Origin: Saccharomonospora glauca K62
GTDB lineage: Bacteria > Actinomycetota > Actinomycetes > Mycobacteriales > Pseudonocardiaceae
Direction of reading: 5' to 3'
Assembly: GCF_000243395.2 (NCBI RefSeq)
Contig: NZ_CM001484.1
Span: 1,537,568-1,601,567, forward strand
DNA: 64,000 nt
Positions 18,055-26,068 of this stretch are shown here, piece by piece (the first letter of the stretch is position 1; every line of letters begins with the position of its first letter). The notes beneath the pieces were generated by a model that saw only the letters and a list, made by a program, of their open reading frames with translations, searched no databases and was not told the DNA's origin. Position numbers and translations under genes: made by a program.

Positions 18055-18147
18055 GGCAGGAGACGGTGGGGCGGCGCGTCCCCTCCTGTCTAGCTCGTGG
18101 CAGCAACAGGACACCGTGCGCCGGTGGGACGCGCCGCCCGGCGACGG

Positions 18148-18881
18148 CTACCGCAGGTGCCGGACGAAGAACTGGGTCGCGGCATCCCCCGCCGATTCCG
18201 GGACGCCGGTGTGCCCGCCCAGGTTGGCGATCAGCGTTTTCTCCGCCGACCCGAAGGCGTCGAACAGCTCCGGGGCCGCCTGCCGGTCGTTGCGTTCGTC
18301 GTCCCACTGCAGCAGCACATGCAGCGGGATGGTGACCCGGCGAGCCTCCTCGGACATCGAGCGAGGCACGAAACTCCCGGTGAACAGGCCGGCGGCCACG
18401 ATGCGGGGTTCCACCACCACCGCCAGTCGGATGCCGAGGAAGATCACCCCTCCCGAGTAGCCGCACGGGCCGTCGATCCCGGACAGCGCCAGCAGGGCGG
18501 CGAGGGCGGCTCGCCATTCCGGGACCGCCTTGTCGACGAGGGGAAGGACGAGGGAGCCGACGATCTCGTCGCCGATCGCCTCACCGGCCTCCAGAGCCCG
18601 GTTCAGGCCGCCGCGGGCACGTTCGAGGGCCTCCCAGCGGGGGCGATCCCCGCTTCCGGGAAGCTCGACGGTGGCCGTGGCGAAACCCGACGCCGCGGAG
18701 TGCCGGGCCCGAGCCACCAGCCGGGGATACATCCGGGGCAGCCCACCGGGGTGACCGAGCAGGATCAGCGGTGTCGGTTCGCGGCGGACACGGGTGTCCG
18801 GAGGAAGCCGGGAATCTCGCCGAGCTCGAATCCGCGTTCGAGGACACTGCCGTCGAGACGGTGCTCGGAAGTGAATCGCAT
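18148..18881 (-). pseudogene. Alpha/beta hydrolase (dienelactone-hydrolase-like) with frameshift
   Basis: From ATG 18881 the frame reads an intact N-terminus (RFTSEHRLDGSVLERGF, PGFLRTP) but meets a stop after SAANRHR. The following LILLGHPGGLPRMYPRLV is in another frame and continues to 18148. One base is missing around 18760-18780; total length 734 is one short of 245 codons. The hydrolase parts are otherwise complete: oxyanion region GHPGGLP, nucleophile elbow GYSGG, acid in QWDDE and His in GGHTG. The intact product would be about 244 residues. The downstream half could begin at an internal ATG (18732) but would lack the first strands. Pseudogene or sequencing error. Confidence 0.72.
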
Positions 18882-18918
18882 GGTCGTACCTTTCGGAAGC
18901 GCTGCGAAACGGCGCTCC

Positions 18919-18936
18919 CGGACGACCTATCGTCCG
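18919..18936. promoter_or_regulatory. Operator-like palindrome upstream of the hydrolase gene
   Basis: Perfect 7-4-7 inverted repeat CGGACGA CCTA TCGTCCG, 38 bases upstream of the hydrolase ATG on the minus strand, in the position of a repressor site. TetR-type regulators bind such sites, but no regulator gene is adjacent. Confidence 0.5.
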
Positions 18937-19212
18937 ACAAAGCTAGCGGGGACCGCCGTGGTGCGTCATCGGATTTCCGCAGGCCCGAACGGTGCGTGCA
19001 CCGGCCGATGTGGAGGAACCCGGAAACGTCTCGCCGCCGGGTGCGGTGTGATCGCCGAGGTCGAGCCGGTGCGTGGTGCTCCCCACCCGACTTTCCGAAC
19101 GTCGCGGCGGAGCTGCCCGGCGTGTCATCGAATCCTCATGTAGGCGCCGGGATCGTGGACACCGGGCCGTCCGGGAGGGGACGGCGCAGTTCCACGGAAC
19201 GGGGAGTCGATC
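18937..19212. other. Intergenic stretch between divergent genes
   Basis: About 275 bases between the hydrolase operator and the 19213 membrane-protein gene. No coding frame with a plausible start was found. It presumably holds the promoter of the membrane-protein gene; a GGGGAG run (19199-19204) precedes its ATG. Confidence 0.4.
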
Positions 19213-19647
19213 ATGAGGGAAGTCAAGGGTCGGGCGCGGATGCCGCTGTCGTTGAAGACCGCGGTGGCGGTTCTCGCGTTTCAGGTGCTGGCCAACACGG
19301 CGGTCGGCGTACTGCTGTTCGTCTTCGCGGCGGAGGACATCGAGCACGGAAGGGACGTGCCGACGCTGACTTACGTGCTCGCCGTCGCCTCGCTCGCCAT
19401 CGGTGTGACGTTGCTGGCGTGCGCGGTGCTGTTCGTCCGGAGGAGTCCGCTCGCGCGACCGATCGTGACGGTGCTCGAGATATTCGGCATGATCAGCGGC
19501 TTGATCGGAATCGTCTACGGTGCGCCGCAGGCCGTGGTGGGGCTGGTGCTGTCCTTCCTCGTCCTGCTCCACGTGTATCGCCCGGAGTCGACCGAATGGC
19601 TGACGGCGTCTCCCGACACGTGGGAGGACGTCGCGACGGTCGACTGA
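19213..19647 (+). CDS. Four-helix integral membrane protein
   Basis: A 144-residue protein with four hydrophobic segments (about residues 15-40, 53-75, 82-104, 106-122) and an acidic C-terminal tail ending TWEDVATVD. It is the kind of small actinobacterial membrane protein with no defined role. The ATG at 19213 has GGGGAG eight bases upstream. Its 3' end faces the Lrp-type regulator. Confidence 0.65.
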   Translation: MREVKGRARMPLSLKTAVAVLAFQVLANTAVGVLLFVFAAEDIEHGRDVPTLTYVLAVASLAIGVTLLACAVLFVRRSPLARPIVTVLEIFGMISGLIGIVYGAPQAVVGLVLSFLVLLHVYRPESTEWLTASPDTWEDVATVD

Positions 19648-19669
19648 CCGCCGGGACCGGGACGGATGT

Positions 19670-20647
19670 TCAGTCGTCGAGGCGACCGCCGGTGCGGCCG
19701 AGCCAGTAGCGCTTGCGGACCTCGCGGACTACGGACACGTCGAACGTCGCGACGCCGGGAAGGTCCGCGAGGTCCTCGGTCAGCAGCTCGGAGAGGGCGT
19801 CCTCGTCGCGGAAGATGCCGTGGTGCACCACCGACGACGTGCCCGCGACGATGGTGACGTAGCGGGCGGAGGGATGCTCGGCCAGTGCCTCGGCGACCGG
19901 TTTGACGGAGGCGGGGGTGACGGTGAGGGCCACGATCGCCTCCAGCGCGTAGCCGAGCAGGCTCGGTTCGATCTCCACCCGCGGCCGGACCAGCTTCCGG
20001 CGCAGCAGTGACTGCACCATGCGGTAGGCGGTCGACTGGCCGACGCCGAGCTCACGCGCCACCTGCGCGGTCGAGATGCGCCCGTTCCGCCGCAGCAGGC
20101 GCAGCGTCGCCCACATGTCGTCGTCGAGTTCGACGGGCTCGTCACAGGGCGGCCCGTCGTTCGCGCTGAGGGCGGCCACCTGTTCGGCACTGAGCCGGGG
20201 CAACCGCCACGAGTCCGCTTTCTTGACCCCACGGAGCACGAGTTCGGTGTGCGTGGAACGCACTCCTCGGATCGCGGAGATGCGGTTCAGCAGCTGGTGG
20301 ACACCGTTCGGCTCCGCGGCCTGCATCGTGCAGAAGACGTCGGCGCGCCCGGCCGTGGTCGCGACGAACTGGGTCTGGGGGATCTCGCTGAGCGCGTTCG
20401 CGACCTCGTTGATCTGCTCGGGAGCCGTCTCGACCCACACGTGCCACGGGTTCCCGTGCCCGGTGATCGACCAGTCGAGTTGGCCGATGACCCGCAGCAG
20501 CCGAGCGGACTCCAGGCGGGCGAGGCGGCGGCTCACGGTGCTCGACGACCAACCGAGGACCTCCGCGACGCGGGACAGGGGAGCGCGGGGATCGACTTGT
20601 AGTGCCGCGACCAGGTCCAGATCTTCCGCGTCGAGGAACACGCTCAT
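19670..20647 (-). CDS. Double-module Lrp/AsnC family regulator
   Basis: A 325-residue protein, twice the usual Lrp length, made of two complete HTH plus ligand-binding modules. Module one: DLDLVAALQVDPRAPLSRVAEVLGWSSSTVSRRLARL (HTH, split) followed by a RAM-like domain to about residue 150. Module two starts near residue 170 (MWATLRLLRRNGRISTAQVARELGVGQSTAYRMV, split) and ends with a second RAM-like domain. It lies divergently next to abgT and the M20 peptidase gene, so it is the likely regulator of that pair, sensing an amino acid or amidated glutamate. The ATG at 20647 directly precedes MSVFLDAED. Confidence 0.88.
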   Translation of the reverse strand: MSVFLDAEDLDLVAALQVDPRAPLSRVAEVLGWSSSTVSRRLARLESARLLRVIGQLDWSITGHGNPWHVWVETAPEQINEVANALSEIPQTQFVATTAGRADVFCTMQAAEPNGVHQLLNRISAIRGVRSTHTELVLRGVKKADSWRLPRLSAEQVAALSANDGPPCDEPVELDDDMWATLRLLRRNGRISTAQVARELGVGQSTAYRMVQSLLRRKLVRPRVEIEPSLLGYALEAIVALTVTPASVKPVAEALAEHPSARYVTIVAGTSSVVHHGIFRDEDALSELLTEDLADLPGVATFDVSVVREVRKRYWLGRTGGRLDD

Positions 20648-20708
20648 GAGCGGAACCTAACATTAGCCCCAGGTGCTGTGAATAAATACTGCAGTTTCAA
20701 CCCCACTC

Positions 20709-20737
20709 TTGACTAATCCGCTCATTGTCCTTGTAAT
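20709..20737 (+). promoter_or_regulatory. Probable promoter of abgT
   Basis: TTGACT (20709-20714), a 17-base spacer, then TGTAAT (20732-20737): a good sigma-70-type pair in an AT-rich patch, 43 bases before the abgT start and inside the gap shared with the divergent Lrp gene. Confidence 0.65.
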
Positions 20738-20779
20738 TCTCGGAACTTCCCTTCATACGACCGAACGGATGCACTGACC

Positions 20780-22336
20780 GTGGCCGAGAAGACTGAGACG
20801 GTCTCCTCCGAGAAGACCTCCCGTAGCGTGCGCGTGACGCTGCGTGTACTCGCGGGCATCGAGCGGCTGGGCAACAAGCTGCCGCACCCCTTCTGGCTCT
20901 TCGTGATCATGGCCGGGATCGTGGTCGTCCTCAGCGCCGTCCTCGACGCGCTGGGCGCCTTCGCCATCTCCCCGACCACCGGCGAACGCGTCGAGATCAC
21001 AAGCCTGCTCTCCGGTGAGGGCATACAGATGATGATCGGCGAGGCGGTGGACAACTTCGCCGCGTTCCCGCCGTTGGCGCTCATCATCGTGGTCATGCTC
21101 GGCGTGGCGGTGGCCGAGCGCAGCGGGATGCTCTCCGCGCTGCTGCGCCGTACCGTGACGCGTGTTCCCCCGAAGTACCTGACCTTCGCGTTGGCGTTCA
21201 CCGGCGTGTGCGCGAGCGTGCTCTCCGACGCCGCGTACGTGGTGTTGATCCCGCTCGGCGCGCTGGTGTTCAAGGCGGCGGGTCGCAGCCCGATCCTGGG
21301 CACGGTCGTGGCGTTCGGCTCGATCTCGGCCGGATACGACGCGTCGGTGCTCGTCACCGCGGGTGACGTCCTGTTCGCGGGCATCAGCACGAGTGCCGCC
21401 GACCTCATCGAGCCGGGCTACGTGGTCAACCCGCTGGCGAACTACTTCTTCACGGCGGTGTCGGCGGTCGTCCTCGGCCTCGTCATCACGCTGGTCACCG
21501 AGTTCCTGCTCACCAAGCGCACGGCGAACATGACCGTGGACGGCGACAGCAGCGACGACGACCTCGGCGAGATGGAGCTCACCGCCGCCGAGCGCAAGGG
21601 CCTGCGCTACGCCGGGCTGGTGCTGCTCGGGTTCGCGGTGCTCATCGCCGCCGCGCTGATTCCGTCCGGCTCCCCGTTCCGCGGTGAGGACGGCGGTGTG
21701 CTGACCTCCCCGATCATCACCGGCATCGCGCTGGTGCTCGGCCTGGCGTTCCTCATCATGGGCGCCGTCTACGGCCGCGTCGTGGGCACGTTGCCCAAGG
21801 CCGCCGACATCCCGGCCGCGATGGCCACGGGTGTGCGCGACCTGGCGCCGGTGATGGTGCTGTTCTTCGCGGCGAGCCAGTTCATCGCCTACTTCAAGTG
21901 GACGTCGATGGGCGAGGTCATCGCCGTCCGAGGGGCGGACCTGCTCGGTTCCCTGGGCGTGCACCCGCTGGTGATGCTTCTCGGTCTGATCGCCGTCGCC
22001 GCGGTGATGAACCTCTTCATCACGAGCGGTTCGGCCCAGTGGACGCTGATCGCTCCGGTCTTCGTGCCGATGTTCATGCTGCTGGACGTGCCGCCGGAGA
22101 CCACGCAGGCCGCCTACCGCATCGCCGACTCCGCCACCAACCTCATCAGCCCCATGAGCCCGTACTTCGTCATGGCGCTGGGCTTCCTGCAGCGCTACCG
22201 CAAGAACGCGGGCATCGGCACGTTGATGTCGCTGACGCTGCCCATCTCGATCGTGGTGCTGACGTCGTGGACGTTGCTCTTCGTCGCCTGGTGGCTGACC
22301 GGGGTCCCGCTGGGACCGGGCGCGCCCGTGCGCTGA
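20780..22336 (+). CDS. abgT: AbgT family transporter (p-aminobenzoyl-glutamate-type)
   Basis: A 518-residue secondary transporter of the AbgT family, about 12 membrane segments. Family landmarks: GNKLPHPFWLFV near residues 34-45, GVAVAERSGMLSALLRR, DAAYVVLIPLGALVF, SGSAQWTLIAPVFVPMFM, and PYFVMALGFLQRY near the end. Known members take up p-aminobenzoyl-glutamate or export sulfonamides, driven by proton motive force. GTG 20780 follows an AT-rich leader with a clear promoter. The adjacent M20 carboxypeptidase, 30 bases downstream, supports an uptake-and-cleavage role. Confidence 0.9.
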   Translation: MAEKTETVSSEKTSRSVRVTLRVLAGIERLGNKLPHPFWLFVIMAGIVVVLSAVLDALGAFAISPTTGERVEITSLLSGEGIQMMIGEAVDNFAAFPPLALIIVVMLGVAVAERSGMLSALLRRTVTRVPPKYLTFALAFTGVCASVLSDAAYVVLIPLGALVFKAAGRSPILGTVVAFGSISAGYDASVLVTAGDVLFAGISTSAADLIEPGYVVNPLANYFFTAVSAVVLGLVITLVTEFLLTKRTANMTVDGDSSDDDLGEMELTAAERKGLRYAGLVLLGFAVLIAAALIPSGSPFRGEDGGVLTSPIITGIALVLGLAFLIMGAVYGRVVGTLPKAADIPAAMATGVRDLAPVMVLFFAASQFIAYFKWTSMGEVIAVRGADLLGSLGVHPLVMLLGLIAVAAVMNLFITSGSAQWTLIAPVFVPMFMLLDVPPETTQAAYRIADSATNLISPMSPYFVMALGFLQRYRKNAGIGTLMSLTLPISIVVLTSWTLLFVAWWLTGVPLGPGAPVR

Positions 22337-22366
22337 CTTCCTCGATAGGCAAGGAGAACCGAAACG

Positions 22367-23521
22367 ATGGCATTGGACGACGTCGCCACCTGGACCAAGC
22401 AGGCGCTGCCCGAGCTGACCGACGACCTGCGGATGCTCGTGGAGCTGGAGACCCCCAGCAACGACAAGGCGCTGCTCGACCGCGGACTCGACGCTCTCTC
22501 GCGGTGGCTGGTGGACCGCCTCGGCGAGCCGGACGAGTCGGTCCGCCACGACGGTGGCGAGCACGGCGACGCGCTCGAAGCGACCTACACCGGAACCAAG
22601 CCGGGCACCGTGCTGGTGCTGTGCCACTACGACACCGTGTGGCCCGCGGGCACGCTCGCGGAGTGGCCGTTCGAGGTGCGTGACGGGCGCGCGAGCGGCC
22701 CCGGCGTGTTCGACATGAAGCACGGCATCGTGCAGGCGGTGTGGGCGCTGCGGTGCCTGCGTGAGCTGGACCTGCCGAGGCCGACGGTGCGGTTTCTGTT
22801 CAACGGGGACGAGGAGATCGGCAGCCCGTCCGCCCGCCCCCACATCGAACGGCTCAGCGAGGACGCCCTCGCCACCCTCGTGTTGGAGGCGTCGGTCGAC
22901 GGCGCGTTGAAGACGGCGCGCAAGGGCGTCGGTCTCTTCGACGTCACCGTGGAGGGCATCGAGTCACACGCCGGCCTGGACCCCGAGGCCGGCGTCAGCG
23001 CCATCCACCAGCTCGCCGAGCTGATCCCCCGGATCGTCGCCGCCGCCGCGCCGGAGAAGGGCACGACGATCAACGTCGGCCTCGTCGAAGGCGGCAGCGG
23101 GCGCAACGTCGTGGCCCGGCACGCGACGTGCGGCATCGACATCCGCGTCTCCGACCCGGCCGAGCAGACGCGGCTCGACGAGATGTTCGCGGCCCTGCGG
23201 CCGTCGGACTTCCGCGCGCGCCTGATCGTCGAGGGGCAGTGGAACCGGCCGCCCATGGTCGAGCACGAGGAGTCCCGGAAGCTGTTCGCCGTGGCACGGG
23301 GAGTGGCCGACGAACTCGGGTGGGCGAAGCTCGACGGGGTCGCCGTCGGCGGCGCGAGCGACGGCAACTTCGTGTCCGGGCTCGGGCGTCCGGTGCTGGA
23401 CGGGCTCGGCGCGGTCGGCGCGGGCGCGCACGCCCGCCACGAGCACGTGTTGCTCGACCACATGCCCGCCAGGACCGCGCTCGTGGCCGGAATCCTGACC
23501 GCGCTGGCCGACCGGAGCTGA
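22367..23521 (+). CDS. M20 family metallopeptidase, glutamate carboxypeptidase (CPG2-like)
   Basis: A 384-residue zinc peptidase of the M20A carboxypeptidase G2 group. Metal-binding and catalytic motifs: LCHYDTVWPAGT (His/Asp), GPGVFDMKHG (bridging Asp), FNGDEEIGS (catalytic Glu pair), and ARHEHVLLDHMPAR at the C-terminus (His ligand). The dimerisation domain lies at about residues 190-300 (IESHAGLDPEAG). CPG2 enzymes release glutamate from folate or p-aminobenzoyl-glutamate, matching the AbgT importer just upstream. A GGAGA ribosome site precedes ATG 22367. No signal peptide, so cleavage would follow uptake. Confidence 0.87.
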   Translation: MALDDVATWTKQALPELTDDLRMLVELETPSNDKALLDRGLDALSRWLVDRLGEPDESVRHDGGEHGDALEATYTGTKPGTVLVLCHYDTVWPAGTLAEWPFEVRDGRASGPGVFDMKHGIVQAVWALRCLRELDLPRPTVRFLFNGDEEIGSPSARPHIERLSEDALATLVLEASVDGALKTARKGVGLFDVTVEGIESHAGLDPEAGVSAIHQLAELIPRIVAAAAPEKGTTINVGLVEGGSGRNVVARHATCGIDIRVSDPAEQTRLDEMFAALRPSDFRARLIVEGQWNRPPMVEHEESRKLFAVARGVADELGWAKLDGVAVGGASDGNFVSGLGRPVLDGLGAVGAGAHARHEHVLLDHMPARTALVAGILTALADRS

Positions 23522-23555
23522 ATCGGCGAGCCGGAACGCGGAGAGCGCAAGGCCT

Positions 23556-23601
23556 CGGCGATCGCCCGCAGCGACGCAGTTCCCGCTGCGGGCGATCGCC
23601 G
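23556..23601. terminator. Long-armed hairpin terminator between convergent genes
   Basis: Perfect 17-bp inverted repeat CGGCGATCGCCCGCAGC / GCTGCGGGCGATCGCCG around a 12-base loop, each arm itself containing the palindrome GCGATCGC. It lies between the M20 peptidase and the convergent SMI1/KNR4 gene, as expected for a bidirectional terminator. Confidence 0.75.
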
Positions 23602-23626
23602 ATCCAACGACGCCGTGTTTCGGCAG

Positions 23627-24349
23627 CTAGTCCGACGCGTACTCGACGGCCGTGCCGAGATCGTCCCCGGCACGGTCACGTCGGAGCTGGACCGCGATCG
23701 GTCCCCGGAGACGCATGGCCTCCACCGCGTCAACGACCTTGAGGTTGTCGAGACTGACTTCGCCCCCGAGCTCGAAGAACCGCAACGGGAGGAGCCGCTC
23801 GTGGGGCTCCAGTGCTCCGTTCCGATCCTGCCAAACCTTGGCGAGCGTGGCCGTCGCGTTGATGTTCGTCCTGCTCAGCAGCCACGCTGCCCAGTCCTCG
23901 AGAGAGTTTCCGACCGGATAACTGCGTGCGTTCTCGGGATCGAAGCGCACGACCTCGGAACCGTTCCTGATCGCGAACTGCATGCCGAGGACGTCCTGAC
24001 CGAAACAGAAGACGTCGTCGGCCAACCCTTCGAACACCTCCTTCCACATCTCCCCGGAGTTCCATTGGGACAACTCCGGACCGACCCCCTCGTCGCCTAC
24101 GCGGAAGATCTGGAGACCGGCGTTGAACGCGAAGAATCCGTTCATTTCGGACAAAAGCTCGGCCAGTTCCGCGAGCGGTCCGTGTTCACATCCGAAGTCG
24201 ACGGACACTGTCGGTCCGAGCGGACCGCGTGCCCTGTCGAGCAGCTCCCGAGTCTTCGTGCCGAGCATAGGGTTTTTCACCGCCGAGTGTCGTTCGTGGG
24301 CGCACGGGCCGCCACCGCTGGGCGTGAGGAATTTCGGGTTAGTCGCCAT
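23627..24349 (-). CDS. SMI1/KNR4 (SUKH) family immunity-type protein
   Basis: A 240-residue SMI1/KNR4-superfamily protein. Telltale stretches are LLSEMNGFFAFNAGLQIFRVG, FGQDVLGMQFAIRNGSEVVRFDPE (split), SLEDWAAWLLS and the late RLLPLRFFELGGEVSLDNLK. In bacteria SUKH proteins commonly neutralise nuclease-type polymorphic toxins. Here there is no toxin gene nearby. ATG 24349 (MATNPKFLT) is the first good start; a second ATG about 27 codons later is possible. It is the last gene of a minus-strand array of immunity-type genes. Confidence 0.75.
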   Translation of the reverse strand: MATNPKFLTPSGGGPCAHERHSAVKNPMLGTKTRELLDRARGPLGPTVSVDFGCEHGPLAELAELLSEMNGFFAFNAGLQIFRVGDEGVGPELSQWNSGEMWKEVFEGLADDVFCFGQDVLGMQFAIRNGSEVVRFDPENARSYPVGNSLEDWAAWLLSRTNINATATLAKVWQDRNGALEPHERLLPLRFFELGGEVSLDNLKVVDAVEAMRLRGPIAVQLRRDRAGDDLGTAVEYASD

Positions 24350-24378
24350 CGGGCCGAGGGAGAAGCCGACGAAAGCCG

Positions 24379-25317
24379 TCAGGCTTCCGCGAGGCGTTTC
24401 CGGAACCAGTCGGGTATCCGTTCGGCACTGCGCGGGAACAGCTCCAGTTCCTTCGCGAAGCTCTCGGCCTCCGCGTTCCACGGCGGCTCGTTGTTCCAGT
24501 TGTAGAAGACCTCGTAGGTGCGAGGCCGACGCATCCGGAAGAACGTGGAAAGCCAGGCTCCGTCGCCCTCGCGGTACATGCCCACCCGGAGTTTCCAGAA
24601 GATCCCGTCCACGTCGCGGGGAGGCTCCCAGCCGATCGGCTGGCCGTTCGAGTCCTTCACACCGACCCGAAGCTCGACATGGCGACCGACGCACATGTAC
24701 TCGAGCACGATGAGAGCCCAGTCGTCCGGAGCGGAGTCGAGCAGCACGGAAGCCAGCTCGTCCAGAAGTTCCCGCTGTCCTTCCGGCCCCAGCCCACCGG
24801 GCCGCGACGTCGGTGTCCTTCCCACTTCGTCCGATGTGTCGACCTCGGGGCCGGGATCGGAGGCGGGCACGTTGTTGTCGGAAGCGGCGGCCTCCTCCAG
24901 ACGTTCGGCCAACCAGCTCGGGACGTGATCGACATCGCGAGGGAAGGCTTCGTGATCCAACGCGAACACCGTGGGCGGGACCGGAGGCGACCACTTCGGG
25001 TCCTCCGTGAAGTTGAACTCGAAGTCGGCGTCGCTGCCGGGTCGCAGCGTGAGCCGCAGGGAGAACCAGGTCCCGACCCCGGGTTCGTACATGGCCGCGC
25101 GGAGCTGCCGGAGGAGCCCTGAGAGCTCCTGCGGTGGTGAGATCAACAGTTGTTTCCCGGATGAGGTGGAGCCGCCGAGTTCCAGCTGGCAGACCGTGCT
25201 GCTGGCGCGAAAGGTCACCTGAAGCTCCGCCCATTCCGGCGGCAGGTGCGCGGCGAACGCGTCGGAAATTGCCTTTTTGAGGTCCTCGACCTCGTGAGTT
25301 GGTTGGTCGTTTGTCAT
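24379..25317 (-). CDS. Tandem YezG-like (DUF600-type) immunity protein
   Basis: A 312-residue protein with two copies of a domain of about 140 residues. Each ends with a W-rich strand and a helix with the pattern EAFPRDVDHVPSWLAERLEEA (copy one, about residues 120-140; split) or ELFPRSAERIPDWFRKRLAEA (copy two, end; split). This is the signature end of YezG-family immunity proteins, which pair with YeeF-like LXG/WXG toxins in other bacteria. A hydrophilic linker (NNVPASDPGPEVDTSDE) joins the copies. ATG 25317 has GGAGG 12 bases upstream. Two fused immunity domains may bind two toxins; no toxin is next door. Confidence 0.72.
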   Translation of the reverse strand: MTNDQPTHEVEDLKKAISDAFAAHLPPEWAELQVTFRASSTVCQLELGGSTSSGKQLLISPPQELSGLLRQLRAAMYEPGVGTWFSLRLTLRPGSDADFEFNFTEDPKWSPPVPPTVFALDHEAFPRDVDHVPSWLAERLEEAAASDNNVPASDPGPEVDTSDEVGRTPTSRPGGLGPEGQRELLDELASVLLDSAPDDWALIVLEYMCVGRHVELRVGVKDSNGQPIGWEPPRDVDGIFWKLRVGMYREGDGAWLSTFFRMRRPRTYEVFYNWNNEPPWNAEAESFAKELELFPRSAERIPDWFRKRLAEA

Positions 25318-25487
25318 CTCTTGTGGTTCCTCCCGCGAGACGGTTGAAGGTGGGAGCGGAGGGGTGGGTCGATGGAGTAGTTCCGCGTTTCCGAATGGCC
25401 CGACACGCGGGCAAGCGAGTTTTCGCCAGAACCCATTCGGGCGCGAATCCCGTTCGGGTCCATCGCATGGCACGCGATGTAGGTCAC
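25318..25487 (-). pseudogene. Remnant of a YezG-like gene N-terminus
   Basis: Upstream of the tandem gene, GTG 25487 opens VTYIACHAMDPNGIRARMG, which aligns at DNA and protein level with the start of the gene at 26511 (MTYVAHHAVESDRIRCRID). The similarity fades after about 35 codons and the frame runs out near 25314. It looks like the relic of a duplicated copy of the upstream gene. Confidence 0.5.
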
Positions 25488-25504
25488 GGGCGACATCCAG
25501 GGGA

Positions 25505-26068
25505 TCAAACGGCCGACGGACGGCGGATGTCGAAGAGGTTGGTCCGGTTCTCCCGGAACTTCTCGAAGAGTGCTTCCGAACCTCGCTCCTTGACCAGTTC
25601 GTGCTCGTTGGCGGTGATCGGGATCAGCGAGATGATCTGCAACTTGGCGGCGTCTCGGCTGGGGAAGAGGTCGAAACCGCCCCCGAAGTACGGGCTGGGG
25701 TGGACGAGGACGGCTCGGATCTCGGTCTCGTCGATGATCGGTTCCTCACTGCCGACGACGACTCCGTAGTCGAGGCCGCGCCCGTTGCGGAGGATGATCG
25801 ACGCCATCGTGTCCACGAGGTAGTGGGCGATGTGCGCGTGTGCTTCCCACAGGGTGCAGACGAGTTCTTCCGGCAACATCGAGGTGATCTGCTGGAACCT
25901 CAGCCCGTTCGTGGCCACCGTGGTGATTCCGGGGTCTTCCCTGTGGAAGACGACCAGGTCGTAGCCTCGGTTTCCCTCCTCGGAGCGGGCGGACTCGATC
26001 TGTCGGATGGTGCCCAAATAGGACTTGAGGTGTTCGAGCAATTCCGTCTGATTATCCGATGTGGACAT
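25505..26068 (-). CDS. Suppressor-of-fused (SUFU) domain protein
   Basis: A 187-residue SUFU-superfamily protein: helix LLEHLKSYLGTI, then YDLVVFHREDPGITTVATNGL (split), MLPEELVCTLWEAHAHIAHYL, GLDYGVVVGSEEPI, and the terminal LISLIPITANEHELVKERGSEALFEKF (split). Bacterial SUFU proteins are immunity proteins in polymorphic toxin systems. ATG 26068 precedes MSTSDNQ and overlaps the end of the frame-disrupted YezG-like gene by 17 bases. The overlap implies the two were once co-translated. No toxin partner visible. Confidence 0.78.
   Translation of the reverse strand: MSTSDNQTELLEHLKSYLGTIRQIESARSEEGNRGYDLVVFHREDPGITTVATNGLRFQQITSMLPEELVCTLWEAHAHIAHYLVDTMASIILRNGRGLDYGVVVGSEEPIIDETEIRAVLVHPSPYFGGGFDLFPSRDAAKLQIISLIPITANEHELVKERGSEALFEKFRENRTNLFDIRRPSAV

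Noticed and set aside
20753-22843. Very long open frame on the minus strand opposite abgT
   Set aside because: Its product is His/Arg/Gln-rich with no fold, and the plus strand codes a clear AbgT transporter and M20 peptidase; it is a GC-rich antisense shadow.
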